This document shows positions 36,625 through 45,880 of a stretch of DNA of 64,000 nt, piece after piece. The DNA comes from Paenibacillus sp. FSL R5-0766. Lineage in GTDB: Bacteria > Bacillota > Bacilli > Paenibacillales > Paenibacillaceae. Numbering within the stretch: position 1 is the first letter of the stretch; each line of letters opens with the position of its first letter. The position numbers and the translations under genes are program-made. The notes below the pieces were generated by a model. The model was given only the letters and a program-made list of their open reading frames with translations, had not been told where the DNA came from and did no database searches. The DNA lies in the NCBI RefSeq assembly GCF_037971845.1, contig NZ_CP150227.1, positions 3,162,001 to 3,226,000 on the forward strand, written 5' to 3'.

Positions 36625-36987
36625 ATGTCCATTCAAAATGTTTTGGGAAAAATTCAAATATCGGATGATGTGATCTCCAAAATTGTCGGCAAGATTGCAA
36701 ATACTACCAGTGAGATTTCCTCCATGTCGACAGGACTTGTAGAAGGCATCACCAAAAAGTGGAGCGGGAAAAGTCTGCAAAATGGCATAGCTATCCGCAA
36801 GGTAGAATCAAGACTGGAGATAAACGTAAAGGTTGTCGTGTGTTATGGAACGAAAGTGCATGAAGTCTGCAGGGAATTGCAAAACAATGTGAGATTGCAT
36901 GTGGAACAGCTGACCGGATTAACCATTGATACGGTGAATGTGATCGTTGAGGGGTTATCATTCAACCAACCTGCTGCCCAGCTTTAA
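36625..36987 (+). CDS. Asp23/Gls24 family envelope stress protein
   Basis: A 120-aa protein beginning IQNVLGKIQISDDVISKIVGKIANTT, with GLVEGITKKWSGKSLQNGIAIRKVESRLEINVKVVVCYGTKVHEVCRELQNNVRLHVEQLTGL and ending DTVNVIVEGLSF. This is the Gls24/Asp23 (DUF322) fold, related to AmaP- and YloU/YqhY-type proteins implicated in envelope and fatty-acid homeostasis in Bacillota. RBS GAGGGGGA at 36611-36618. It is followed after 32 bases by a GNAT gene in the same orientation. Confidence 0.88.
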   Translation: MSIQNVLGKIQISDDVISKIVGKIANTTSEISSMSTGLVEGITKKWSGKSLQNGIAIRKVESRLEINVKVVVCYGTKVHEVCRELQNNVRLHVEQLTGLTIDTVNVIVEGLSFNQPAAQL

Positions 36988-37019
36988 TTCAATTTCAGCT
37001 ACCTAGAGGAGTGACAGCG

Positions 37020-37628
37020 ATGAATAAGATTTCCATAACAAAAGCCAGTCCACAATCATTAGTCGGCGGGCAGCTAAATCAGATGGCACTTGAATATATG
37101 GCCTATTCGCTTGCAGGTACCAAGGATAAAGGCATTATAGAGAAAACATTTAACAAGTTATGGCGTTCGAATCAGAACCGATTCAGTCACCAATATGCTT
37201 ATGAAGCTAAAATGGGTAACCAAACGCTGGGCATGATCGTATGTTATCCGACCACTATCATGAACAAACTTGCTTTACCAACGTTCTCCAAGCTGTTTGA
37301 ACTTCGTAAATGGAGCCTGATCAAGTATAATCTCCAACACTGGAAAGAGTTCTACTCCATGGTGACATTAAAAGAAGCGGAGAACGACGAGTACCACATT
37401 GGAACATTAGCTACCTTGCCTGAAAGCAGAGGACTTGGTGTAGGGACACGACTCATTCAATTTGCTGAGGAGCAAGCTATAACACAAGGTCTGTCCAAAT
37501 CTTCACTTACGGTTAAAAAGGAAAATATACTAGCTATTAAACTCTACGAGCGTTTGGGATACCAGAGAGTAGGGGAAATCAATAAACCTTCGTTATCCCT
37601 GTACAGAATGTCCAAAAAACTGGTGTAA
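37020..37628 (+). CDS. GNAT family N-acetyltransferase
   Basis: A 202-aa protein. ATG 37020 is preferred to the GTG at 37011 because the ribosome site TAGAGGAG ends there. The acetyl-CoA-binding loop is TLATLPESRGLGVGTRLIQFAEEQA (the R/Q-x-x-G-x-G/A motif), followed by LTVKKENILAIKLYERLGYQRVGE, the usual motif B. The acceptor substrate is not predictable. It forms a small transcription unit with the Gls24 gene. Confidence 0.88.
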   Translation: MNKISITKASPQSLVGGQLNQMALEYMAYSLAGTKDKGIIEKTFNKLWRSNQNRFSHQYAYEAKMGNQTLGMIVCYPTTIMNKLALPTFSKLFELRKWSLIKYNLQHWKEFYSMVTLKEAENDEYHIGTLATLPESRGLGVGTRLIQFAEEQAITQGLSKSSLTVKKENILAIKLYERLGYQRVGEINKPSLSLYRMSKKLV

Positions 37629-37880
37629 TGTTTTCAGATACGAATAGAAAAAGCAGCTAACTGAAGAGTTTCACATATATAAGCCCACATTGGAACGGTT
37701 AAAAGTGTGAGCTGGAGGGGCGCTTTATGTGTCCCTTTTTTTAGTTTTCAGATTTTTCTCATAAAAAAAGTAACTTGACTTTTGTGTGTGATTAAGCAGG
37801 TACTTGACAGGGGTGTGGTATAGTATAAAAAGTTCTTTTAATGAAGAAGACGGAGAAATATACAATGTGGGGTGTAACCA

Positions 37881-38486
37881 GTGTATCAATATAAGGATCA
37901 GGAATATGAAGCAGTACATTTTGAGGGACGTGATCTGCGCTATGGAGAACTCATAAGCTGTGTTTTCAAGCAGTGTACATTTATGAACGCTTCTATGGAA
38001 GAAATCGAAACGAGTAACTGTCGTTTTATCGAGTGTGACTTCAAAGGGGCTTCCATGAATGGTTCGATTCATACGGAATCGGCTTTTGAAAATTGCACCT
38101 TCGGTGGTGCGAATCTCTTTGCTTCCAAATTCAGCTCCTGCAAGATGACAGGCTCAGACTTTTCAGGTGCGCAAATGGATGGCATCACCCTAAGTCACGG
38201 CGATTGGTCCTATACCAATCTGAGACATACACGTTTGGGGAAACAGGATCTGCGAGGAATTCGTTTCTTTGAGGCTGACTTTACGGACACGGATTTCACC
38301 AAAGCGGATTTGAGAGACTGTGATCTTACCAGAGTTATATTAAGCAGAGCCAAGCTGCAAGGGGCCGATCTTAGAGGGGCTAATCTGGAAGGAATCGATC
38401 TGAAATCGCTGGATATCAAAGGCGTACGTTTGGATCGCGAACAAGCTGTTCTGTTTGTACGCTCGTATGGTGCGAAAGTAGATTAA
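37881..38486 (+). CDS. Pentapeptide repeat protein, Qnr-like
   Basis: A 201-aa protein started by GTG 37881. Nearly the whole sequence is a right-handed quadrilateral beta-helix of A(D/N)LXX-type repeats (CVFKQCTFMNASMEE, CRFIECDFKGASMNG, CTFGGANLFASKF, ADFTDTDFTKADLRDCDLTRV, AKLQGADLRGANLEGIDL). The irregular part SHGDWSYTNLRHTRLGKQDLRG in the middle and the helix LDREQAVLFVRSYG at the C-terminus resemble Qnr proteins, which mimic DNA and protect gyrase from quinolones. Length (about 200-220 in Qnr) agrees. Function as a resistance factor is inferred. Terminator follows. Confidence 0.85.
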   Translation: MYQYKDQEYEAVHFEGRDLRYGELISCVFKQCTFMNASMEEIETSNCRFIECDFKGASMNGSIHTESAFENCTFGGANLFASKFSSCKMTGSDFSGAQMDGITLSHGDWSYTNLRHTRLGKQDLRGIRFFEADFTDTDFTKADLRDCDLTRVILSRAKLQGADLRGANLEGIDLKSLDIKGVRLDREQAVLFVRSYGAKVD

Positions 38487-38505
38487 GTTGAACATACACA
38501 GCAGC

Positions 38506-38530
38506 AAGCCGCCCTTGAGGCGGCTTTTTT
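38506..38530 (+). terminator. Terminator after the pentapeptide repeat gene
   Basis: AAGCCGCC-cttga-GGCGGCTT, perfect 8-bp stem, then a T run to 38530. Confidence 0.95.
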
Positions 38531-38623
38531 GACGTTAAGCTTTCCAAATTCAAACAAATTGGCAGGAATAAGAGATCTAAACAAGAAGTAGTTAACATAA
38601 GTTTCAACTAAAAGGAGGTTATC

Positions 38624-39007
38624 ATGACAGTCACATTAATTTTTATTGTTGCTATTATTGTCATTGGGCTTATAACCGGCACGATCACTACAATTATGGC
38701 ATTTAGACTGCTACGTAACAATAAAGAGCAACATCATCTTCGCAAGAGCATTCTGATGGACGGAATTCCAGCAGAAGCAATAATTCATGATATTGTACAG
38801 ACTTCATCCAGTATGGATGGAAGGCCTGGCGTGCGATTGGATTTGACTGTAACCCAAGTTGACGGCCGCACCTTCCCAACAATTGTAGAGACTTATATTC
38901 CAATCACACATATTCCCCACTTTCAGAAAGGAAATGTCATTAACGTAAGATACATTGCGATGGGGAATGAACGAAAAGTTGAGGTACAGGATGCCTATGT
39001 TCCGTGA
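38624..39007 (+). CDS. Small single-pass membrane protein of unknown function
   Basis: A 127-aa protein. Residues 4-30 form one membrane helix (LIFIVAIIVIGLITGTITTIMAF), followed by a basic patch (RLLRNNKEQHHLRK). The remainder is a small beta-rich domain (IPAEAIIHDIVQTSSSMDGRPGVRLDLTVTQVDGRTFPTIVETYIPITHIPHFQKGNVINVRYIAMG) that resembles the beta-barrel part of DUF3592-like or YwqA-type hypothetical proteins. RBS AAAAGGAGGT at 38609-38618. No function is assigned. Confidence 0.8.
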   Translation: MTVTLIFIVAIIVIGLITGTITTIMAFRLLRNNKEQHHLRKSILMDGIPAEAIIHDIVQTSSSMDGRPGVRLDLTVTQVDGRTFPTIVETYIPITHIPHFQKGNVINVRYIAMGNERKVEVQDAYVP

Positions 39008-39055
39008 GGTGTGTAAGCCAGAAAACACAGTGGTTTAACGGTACGGGGATGGAAG

Positions 39056-39805
39056 ATGAGATCGAGGCTGCGCTGCCTTGACCCATGTCGTAAAGGATAT
39101 ATTGGGCACAAGGCTGCCAAGATGATGAAACGTTCCAAAAATATTGAACAAAGGCAGCAATCTGCGATTCAAGAAAAATCCAAACTTCTCAAAAATATCG
39201 AGAGTGCAGAACGTCTACAGATTCATCAGCTGGATTTTCACAAGCATGAACTTGTCGAATTGGAACATGTGTCGATATCATACGACTCCAATACGGTGTG
39301 TAAGGATGTCAGTATCACGGTTGAAAAAGGGGATCGTATTGCCCTGTACGGTAAAAATGGATCTGGCAAATCAAGCATTCTTAAACTGATCTGTGGTGAA
39401 GATATTTCATATACAGGTCTTTTCCGTAAGGATCATCAGCTTAAAATCTCGTATGTATCGCAGGACACATCTGATCTCGGAGGGCATTTATCTGAGTATG
39501 CGGCCACACAGGGGATTGATGAAAGCCTGTTTAAATCGATACTTCGAAAGTTGGATTTTTCCAGACTGCAATTGGAGAAAGATATCTCAACGTTTAGCGC
39601 AGGTCAAAAAAAGAAAGTGCTCATTGCCAAAAGTCTTAGTGAGAAAGCTCATCTGCATATTTGGGATGAACCACTCAACTTTGTAGATGTCATTTCACGT
39701 ATGCAGATCGAAGACTTACTCTTGGAATACTCGCCAACCCTGCTTTTTGTAGAGCATGATCGTGAATTTTGTGCAAATATTGCAACGAGAATCATCGAAC
39801 TGTAA
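39056..39805 (+). pseudogene. Truncated ABC-F ribosomal protection protein (Lsa/Vga type), C-terminal half only
   Basis: The frame encodes 249 residues. From about residue 14 it matches the inter-domain linker and second ATPase domain of Lsa/Vga-type ABC-F proteins: GYIGHKAAKMMKRSKNIEQRQQ, Walker A GKNGSGKS, signature FSAGQKKK, Walker B HLHIWDEPLNFVDVISRMQIE, and the switch region LLFVEHDREFC. Full-length members have about 490 residues with two ATPase domains. Here the first domain and most of the linker are missing; upstream DNA encodes an unrelated membrane protein ending at 39007. The remaining half is intact, without stops, which implies a recent deletion or a retained function. Confidence 0.8.
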
Positions 39806-39827
39806 GTAACGGGAAAAATAACGATGC

Positions 39828-39853
39828 TAAGAGCCGCCAAATGGCGGCTTTTA
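39828..39853 (+). terminator. Terminator after the ABC-F remnant
   Basis: TAAGAGCCGCC-aaat-GGCGGCTTTTA, perfect GC core stem with short T run. Confidence 0.8.
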
Positions 39854-39876
39854 GTATTACTCGTGAGGAAGTATGC

Positions 39877-39914
39877 TATAATTTTATAATCTCATCCAAT
39901 CATTTGATGGATGA
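39877..39914 (+). promoter_or_regulatory. -10 region and dyad before the TetR gene
   Basis: Two overlapping TATAAT hexamers (39877-39882 and 39885-39890) are followed by the dyad TCATCC-(A)-ATCA-tt-TGAT-GGATGA (39892-39914), a 10-bp inverted repeat with one bulge. Its position right after the -10 box suggests autorepression by the TetR protein encoded at 39956. Confidence 0.45.
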
Positions 39915-39955
39915 CTAGATCAATTGTAGACTAATTCGCCAAGAGGTGTAATACA

Positions 39956-40522
39956 ATGAAAAAGGAAATGACAACAATCAAACAAACCAGGCTTCATTCC
40001 ATTTTGGACGAGGCCACCAAATTGCTGATTGAAAAACCGAATGCTTCTATGAATGAGATTGCAGAATCTGCAAAAATCGGGATCGCTACGTTACATCGAT
40101 ACGTGGAAAGCCGCGAACAGCTTATGGTATATCTCGGATTACGCGCAATCGAGGTGGTCAGTGAGACCATGAAAGAAATCCAACTGGATGAGGAGCACTG
40201 TGAAAAGTACATACCTGAGCTGATCGAGGCGCTGATTCCATTAGGCGACAAAATTTATTTTCTGGCTCATGACACCACCATTAACTATAATCCCGAGATT
40301 GAGGGAGCGGATCTGAAACTGAGAGAACCTGTACTCCATGCGGTCGGTCTGTTACAACAGAAAGGTTATTTCCGCTCCGATCTTGATAAAACCTGGATTG
40401 TCGATGTGCTGTATTCCATCATGTTCCTGACGTGGCAGCAGGTTGTAAGTGGTCATATCGCGAGAAAAGCAGCCCCCGCGCTTGTGGTGGATACGTTTTA
40501 TCATGGATTTAAGCAGCGTTAG
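39956..40522 (+). CDS. TetR/AcrR family transcriptional regulator
   Basis: A 188-aa protein. The N-terminal DNA-binding part reads RLHSILDEATKLLIEKPNASMNEIAESAKIGIATLHRYVESREQLMVYLGL, with helix-turn-helix ASMNEIAESAKIGIATLHRYV. The C-terminal ligand domain is all-helical, ending RKAAPALVVDTFYHGFKQR. RBS CAAGAGGTGT at 39940-39949. No efflux or enzyme gene is immediately coupled; the nearest partner is the ABC-F remnant upstream, which has its own terminator. Confidence 0.88.
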   Translation: MKKEMTTIKQTRLHSILDEATKLLIEKPNASMNEIAESAKIGIATLHRYVESREQLMVYLGLRAIEVVSETMKEIQLDEEHCEKYIPELIEALIPLGDKIYFLAHDTTINYNPEIEGADLKLREPVLHAVGLLQQKGYFRSDLDKTWIVDVLYSIMFLTWQQVVSGHIARKAAPALVVDTFYHGFKQR

Positions 40523-40566
40523 GTCAGGGCCTATCCAATGAAAAACAATAGATTTTAATACGAATG

Positions 40567-40625
40567 ACACCCCAAAAAAGTCAACTGTATCGGTAGATAC
40601 ACAGACTCGTTGAGGGTGTTTTTTT
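40567..40625 (+). terminator. Terminator after the TetR gene
   Basis: ACACCC (40567-40572) pairs with GGGTGT (40614-40619) and TCAAC (40581-40585) with GTTGA (40609-40613); an inner TGTATC/GATACA stem adds to it. T7 follows. The rest of the 352-base gap to 40874 is AT-rich and non-coding; the promoter of the next operon must lie there. Confidence 0.8.
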
Positions 40626-40874
40626 GCGTTCACACCAGCGTTTCTCAGTGCGCAAGCTGCAAAGACTTGATTTTCTCACATATTCAAATATTAACAGCGT
40701 TCAGAATTTAAGATTTCCAGTTTACAAAAAATGATATAAATTTCTAGTAGATTCAAATCATTACCAAATAAAGACAAAATATTCAAGTGAGGGGGCCGGA
40801 CAGAAACACCAGCAATTGTGCAGTTCGAATCAGCTTATGTACTCATTCCATCAACCCAAATCAGGAGGGATTCC

Positions 40875-42029
40875 ATGCTTTACACCATTATTGTGCCAGT
40901 CAACCAGGACTATAACATTTTGAACTTGTTCACAGATTCGCTACTCCGGACGGTAAGCCCATCCACTCAGATTATTTTCATCAACGATGGTTCCGGCTCA
41001 GCAGTCTTTCAACATCTGGATAAACTGAAGCAAGAAGTAAGAGAAGGTGTGACCATCGAGATTCTTCAGCATGATTTTCCACTCGGTTGCGCCGTGTCGA
41101 TTAATAGCGCACTCAGTCTTGCCAAGGGAGAGTATATTTTCTTCCTGGATTCCGACACCATTCTTCAACCGAACTGGCAACCGATGATGAAAGAGACACT
41201 GGACAGCGATATTACGATTGGCATGATTGGAGGCGTTCTGTTGTATCCGCAAACAGGAGGCGTGCAGCATTGCGGCATTGCTTTTGCGGACACCATCGGC
41301 CGACACCTGTTCCTGAACGCATCTCCTGATGATATCCCAAAAGAAACCTTCTCTGTTCAACTGGTGGTGTTTGCCATGTTTGGCATGAAGCGGGAGGTGT
41401 ACGAGACGATCGGCAACCTCGATGAGAAGTTCTTTAACGGGTACGAGGATTTTGATTATCAGATGCGGGCACGAGCTGCCGGATACGATACGGTTATTAA
41501 CCCGAATATTCAAGCATATCACTGGGAACGCAGCAGCGGCATTCACCGCAACTTCAACCGCAAGAACAATCTGGCACGCTTCTGGAAAAAGTGGGGCGGT
41601 CAAATCGAGGCTGATGTGTGGCCTTTCGTTTTCAGTCATCTGAAAGCACAGCTGGAAAGCCAAGAAGAATACCAGCATCTGCCGATTGTCGGGATTGACC
41701 TTGCCGAGGTCCGAAGTGATGCCGATACATTCTGGACCAAGCTGGAGGAAGCCGAATTTGCAAATGTAGCCGAAGTACGGGACTATTCAAACCGCTTTAA
41801 TTCCAACGGAGCCATCTGGCTGCCACAGGTACTGGGCAAGGAACTGATTCATAGTGAGAACCGGTTACTGTTTTTGGTGGACAATTTCGCCCGTTTGCTG
41901 GAGAACCGCTACTGGATTGAGATGAGACATGCTCATCGAGCCAAGGATCTGATCATTGACCTGTATGGAAATGTGATCACGATGGATCGCATCTACGATG
42001 GATGCTGGCCTGGAACCAAAGTTCGGTAA
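40875..42029 (+). CDS. Family 2 glycosyltransferase
   Basis: A 384-aa protein. ATG 40875 follows AGGAGGGA (40863-40870); an open frame continues upstream but lacks a ribosome site. The GT-A domain shows MLYTIIVPVNQDYNILNLF, IIFINDGSGS, the DXD-type motif YIFFLDSDTILQPNW, then GMIGGVLLYPQTGGVQHCG and NGYEDFDYQMRARAAGY. It transfers a sugar from a nucleotide donor. After residue 240 it has a less typical C-terminal region. The aminotransferase gene follows after 37 bases, so the enzyme may act on or make a compound processed by the downstream aminotransferase and dehydrogenase. Confidence 0.9.
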   Translation: MLYTIIVPVNQDYNILNLFTDSLLRTVSPSTQIIFINDGSGSAVFQHLDKLKQEVREGVTIEILQHDFPLGCAVSINSALSLAKGEYIFFLDSDTILQPNWQPMMKETLDSDITIGMIGGVLLYPQTGGVQHCGIAFADTIGRHLFLNASPDDIPKETFSVQLVVFAMFGMKREVYETIGNLDEKFFNGYEDFDYQMRARAAGYDTVINPNIQAYHWERSSGIHRNFNRKNNLARFWKKWGGQIEADVWPFVFSHLKAQLESQEEYQHLPIVGIDLAEVRSDADTFWTKLEEAEFANVAEVRDYSNRFNSNGAIWLPQVLGKELIHSENRLLFLVDNFARLLENRYWIEMRHAHRAKDLIIDLYGNVITMDRIYDGCWPGTKVR

Positions 42030-42066
42030 TTCACTCACAACGAAAAAAAACAGGGAGGTACTTAAG

Positions 42067-43374
42067 GTGAAAGAAAAAGAGAGCACGCTCGATCGTGCCG
42101 TACGATTTACCCGTAATCTGGAGTGGTTGGAACAAGTCGAAAAGGTAATTCCGAGCGGATGCAGCACTTTAGCCAAAGCACCTGAACGTTTATTTCCGGG
42201 CCATACCCCCGTATGTTGTGCAGAGGCTTATAATTCCCGATTTACAGATATCGACGGGAATGAATGGCTGGATTGTGAGATGGCCATGGGTACGGCGCCA
42301 TGGGGCCATGCCAGACATGAAGTCCAATTAACCGTCATTCACCAGTTGAAAAAAGGGACAAGCTTTTCTTTGCCTGCCGACATTGAGCTTGAATGTGCGG
42401 AGTTGATTTTGGAGCGGTTCGAGGGTCGTTATCCATCGCTGCGCTTCACCAAGAGTGGTGCCGATGCAGTGAGTGGGGCCGTGCGTCTGGCCCGTGCCGC
42501 TAGTGGCAAAAGCAAGGTTATTGCGACAGCTTATCATGGGTGGCACGACTGGTCTGCCTATGGCTATTATGGTGGCCAGACGAAAGAACGTGGCATACCG
42601 GTGGATATCGAGCGTTCAACGATCTGGGTTAACAAGCCAACTACGGAGCGAATTGAGGCTCAGATTACCTCATCTCCCGAGGATATCGCATGTATTGTTC
42701 TATGCCCCAACGAGTGGAAAAAGGACGCGCTGGAGCAAGCCGTAAACCTATGTCGGTCTCTGGACATCATTATCATATTCGATGAGGTAACGTCCGGTAT
42801 TCGAATGGGCAAGCAGGCTACAGCAGGAGAATATGACATCTGGCCTGATCTGCTCTGTATCTCTAAAGGTATGGCCAACGGTTTACCGCTCGCAGCGGTT
42901 ATGGGTCCGGAGCACTTGATGTCTTTGTCAGGACAGGTCAGATTCAGTAATGCCCATTCCAGCGAAACGACAGCGCTCGCGGCAGCTATCGCCTGTGAAC
43001 GATTAATGAAAAATGCGAAAGTATGGCCGACTTGGCGAGATCCGGCAACCCGGATCATGGATCGTCTGGCATCTGAACTTGTGTTGCTCGGATTGACGGA
43101 TCAATTGGAAGTGAAGGGGACGTATGCAAGCTTCTGCATTCAATCCTTGGCTGAAGATAACTTCCAGACAGATCCTTTCCGCGAGTTCATGGTGAAGAGA
43201 ATGGCTCACTTCGGCATTTTCACCAAAGGTTACTTTATTTTCTCCGATGCCCATACACGGGAAGAATTGCTGTGGGTCGAGGAAGCGCTGTTGCAGATCC
43301 TGTCAGACTGGAAAGAGATTCAGAAGCAGGAACATCTTCATGCGATGCAACTTTCGAAAACGTTTGAAGCTTAA
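42067..43374 (+). CDS. Class III PLP aminotransferase (glutamate-1-semialdehyde aminomutase-like)
   Basis: A 435-aa PLP enzyme. The start is GTG 42067, with GGGAGG at 42053-42058. The sequence WLEQVEKVIPSGCSTLAKAPERLFPGHTPV, GNEWLDCEMAMGTAPWGHARHEV, SLRFTKSGADAVSGAVRLARAASGKSKV, YHGWHDWSA, IIFDEVTSGIRMG and CISKGMANGLPLAAVMG follow the HemL-like pattern. Lys267 in SKGMANG is the PLP-binding lysine and the Asp of FDEV contacts the pyridine nitrogen. Its context (glycosyltransferase, zinc dehydrogenase, phosphatase) speaks against tetrapyrrole synthesis and for amination of a keto-sugar or similar substrate. Confidence 0.9.
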   Translation: MKEKESTLDRAVRFTRNLEWLEQVEKVIPSGCSTLAKAPERLFPGHTPVCCAEAYNSRFTDIDGNEWLDCEMAMGTAPWGHARHEVQLTVIHQLKKGTSFSLPADIELECAELILERFEGRYPSLRFTKSGADAVSGAVRLARAASGKSKVIATAYHGWHDWSAYGYYGGQTKERGIPVDIERSTIWVNKPTTERIEAQITSSPEDIACIVLCPNEWKKDALEQAVNLCRSLDIIIIFDEVTSGIRMGKQATAGEYDIWPDLLCISKGMANGLPLAAVMGPEHLMSLSGQVRFSNAHSSETTALAAAIACERLMKNAKVWPTWRDPATRIMDRLASELVLLGLTDQLEVKGTYASFCIQSLAEDNFQTDPFREFMVKRMAHFGIFTKGYFIFSDAHTREELLWVEEALLQILSDWKEIQKQEHLHAMQLSKTFEA

Positions 43375-43416
43375 TCCATAGATCATAATCGACAATCGAC
43401 TAGGAGGAATTATTCA

Positions 43417-44448
43417 ATGAAAGCACTCGTATATCAGGATCTCAAACAGGTGACTTACCAGGAGATTGATGAGCCAACTATTCAAAAGCCAAACCAGGTA
43501 AAAATTAAAATCTATGGTTCCGGCATCTGCGGGACAGATCTGAATATTGTCAAAGGCAAAGTGCCGGCAAATAAAGGAACGATCATTGGTCATGAAGGCG
43601 TAGGCACAGTGGTTGAGGTGGGCGACGAAGTTCGTGGTTTCAAGATCGGTGATCGGGTATTGGTTGATCCCACGCAATCTTGCGGTACCTGCTCATACTG
43701 CCGCGAGGGTCTGTTCATCTACTGCGAGAATTTTGATGACTATCAAGTAGGGATGACGACACACGGAACCTTTGCTGAATATTTTGTTGGGGACGAAAAG
43801 TATATCTATGCCATTCCGGATTCCATGAGCTGGGAAACGGCCATGATGATCGAACCACTGGGATGTGTACTTCAGACGTTCATGAAAGCAGGGACTAAGC
43901 CAAGTGACTCTGTACTGGTCCTCGGTTCGGGTGCAATCGGTTCCCTGTGTCAGCTAGTTAGCAAACGATTGGCAAGGCTTACCGTAGGCACGGAAGTTGA
44001 TCCATACCGCAAAGAGTTCGCTTCAGGGATCGCGGATCATGTGTTTTATCCTCAGGATCTGACACTGGATAAAGTATACGAGATCAATAATAACAAAAAG
44101 TTTGATATTGTAGTGGACGCGGTTGGTAACCAACTTCATGTAGGGTTTGAGCTGATTGCCAAAGGCGGCAAAATTATTCCGATGGGATATGACGACAGCT
44201 ATGAGGTGACGTTCAAATCAACAGCCGTGATTAATGATGGCATTAGTATCATTGGCGCGGTGGCAAATCACTCGATGATCAGTACGGCACTAAAATTTGC
44301 CCAAAGCATCCCGGAACTGGAACAGATGGTGACAGCCAAGGAACTGCTGAGTGATTATGAACAGGCCTTTAATGGAACGATTGGTTATGACATGCATACT
44401 GGAGAGAAGTTACCGATGAATTCGGTCAAAACAGCTCTTATCCTATAA
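43417..44448 (+). CDS. Zinc-dependent alcohol (polyol) dehydrogenase
   Basis: A 343-aa medium-chain dehydrogenase. The catalytic zinc ligands lie in GSGICGTDLNIVKG and IIGHEGVGTVVEVGDEV. The structural zinc site is SCGTCSYCREGLFIYCENF (four Cys). The NAD(P) motif VLVLGSGAIGSLCQLV follows. RBS TAGGAGGAAT at 43401-43410. The best relatives by pattern are sorbitol/threonine-type dehydrogenases. It lies 42 bases after the aminotransferase gene; the pair could interconvert alcohol, ketone and amine on one substrate. Confidence 0.92.
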   Translation: MKALVYQDLKQVTYQEIDEPTIQKPNQVKIKIYGSGICGTDLNIVKGKVPANKGTIIGHEGVGTVVEVGDEVRGFKIGDRVLVDPTQSCGTCSYCREGLFIYCENFDDYQVGMTTHGTFAEYFVGDEKYIYAIPDSMSWETAMMIEPLGCVLQTFMKAGTKPSDSVLVLGSGAIGSLCQLVSKRLARLTVGTEVDPYRKEFASGIADHVFYPQDLTLDKVYEINNNKKFDIVVDAVGNQLHVGFELIAKGGKIIPMGYDDSYEVTFKSTAVINDGISIIGAVANHSMISTALKFAQSIPELEQMVTAKELLSDYEQAFNGTIGYDMHTGEKLPMNSVKTALIL

Positions 44449-44540
44449 GAGGTACTATAAGCATGTAGACATTAGCGGGTTTGCCGCTGCGAGAAGTTGG
44501 AATTCGCAGCGGTGAAAACCGCAGAAGGAAGGGATATCGA

Positions 44541-45785
44541 TTGAAATTGCTTCAAGATTTGCCGAAGAATCCACGCTACTCCATTTTACTTGAACCGGTA
44601 TGGGCCATTCCGGGCACGATCGTTCTCTTTTACGCTCCTTTATATATGAAGGAAGCCGGACTTTCGGACATAGAAATCGGTTTAATCAATTCGGTGAATC
44701 TTTATTTTGCCTTTATCTTTCAATTGTTTGCGGGTTCCATTACGAATAAGCTGGGCCGGAAACGAACAACACTGATCTTTGATCTGCTTGCCTGGAGTGT
44801 TCCCATGTTCATCTGGGCCTTCTCCCAGAACTTCTGGCTGTTTCTGATCGCTTATTTACTGAATGCAACATCCAAGTTTGTAACGGTCGCCTTTAACTGT
44901 CTGATCATAGAGGATGTGGAGGAACACAAACGATCCAAGGTGTTTGCCATTCTCAACATGATTATTACAGGGGCCGGGGTACTCACGCCGATTGCCGGGG
45001 TGGTCATTGCTGATTATGGTATTGTGCCTACACTCGCCAGCATTTACTTTGTCGGAGGCATTCTCATGACCGCCATGTTCTTCATTCGTAACCGATACAC
45101 GGATGAGACCGAGGTCGGCAAGGAACTTATGGGATTGCATAGTAAAACCCGCGTGCTTCAGAGCTTGGGTTCCAGTCTGCGCCTGTTTGGCAAATCGTTC
45201 TACAAACGAAGACTTTTTCCGATTATTCTGATCACGGTGTTATCCAATCTGATCTTGCAGCTGAATTTCTTTCAGGTCATTTTCTTCAAGGAACAGTTAA
45301 AGTTTGATGACCGTGTCATTTCGTTTATCCCAGTAGTGACTGCGGTAACCGTCATGTTGCTCTATCTGGTCATCATTCCGAGACTGAAACGGCGTTCCGA
45401 AGAAAAGTATGTTGGTTTTTCCATCGTGCTTAGCACGGCTGGAGCCATTCTGTTTCTGTTGATTCCTGTGGGGAATATAGGCATGTTGTTTCTCACGCTA
45501 ATCGTGCTCGCTGCGGGTAACTTCATTTTGCAGACGTACCGGGATTCCCTGCTGATGAACCGATTGGGTACGCATGAGAAAGCGGATATGTTCTCGGCCG
45601 TACAGACCGTCATGACGCTTACAGCCATTCCATCCGGATACCTGACGGGCCTGCTCTACCATCACAATCCAACACTGTTGTTCAGTGTCATTCTTGGTCT
45701 ATATGTCGTACTCATGGTCATCATGTTCTTCCTGCCAGATCCGCAAAAGCACTCCCAAGTGCTGGAGACTTACAAAAATATGTAG
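44541..45785 (+). CDS. MFS transporter
   Basis: About 414 residues, with 12 expected membrane helices. The start is TTG 44541, supported by AAGGAAGGGA (44525-44534); the frame is open further upstream without a ribosome site. It opens LLQDLPKNPRYSILLEPVWAIPGTIVLFYAPLYMKEAGLSDIEIGLINSV, with the loop 2-3 motif GSITNKLGRKRTTLIFDL, and ends VVLMVIMFFLPDP. The family is a sugar-type or drug-type MFS that is not resolved here. In this operon it may import the substrate or export the product. Confidence 0.88.
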   Translation: MKLLQDLPKNPRYSILLEPVWAIPGTIVLFYAPLYMKEAGLSDIEIGLINSVNLYFAFIFQLFAGSITNKLGRKRTTLIFDLLAWSVPMFIWAFSQNFWLFLIAYLLNATSKFVTVAFNCLIIEDVEEHKRSKVFAILNMIITGAGVLTPIAGVVIADYGIVPTLASIYFVGGILMTAMFFIRNRYTDETEVGKELMGLHSKTRVLQSLGSSLRLFGKSFYKRRLFPIILITVLSNLILQLNFFQVIFFKEQLKFDDRVISFIPVVTAVTVMLLYLVIIPRLKRRSEEKYVGFSIVLSTAGAILFLLIPVGNIGMLFLTLIVLAAGNFILQTYRDSLLMNRLGTHEKADMFSAVQTVMTLTAIPSGYLTGLLYHHNPTLLFSVILGLYVVLMVIMFFLPDPQKHSQVLETYKNM

Positions 45786-45880
45786 AAAAAGGGGTTTACT
45801 GTATTTGGAGCGAATATGTAGTACAGAAAAAACTAGAACATATGAACTAAAAAGTATTTAACTTGGGAGGCTGCTAACAA

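Noticed and set aside
37804..37830. TTGACA followed by TATAGTATAAA before the pentapeptide gene
   Set aside because: Spacer lengths (9 or 14 bases) are wrong for sigma-A, so the exact promoter is not called.
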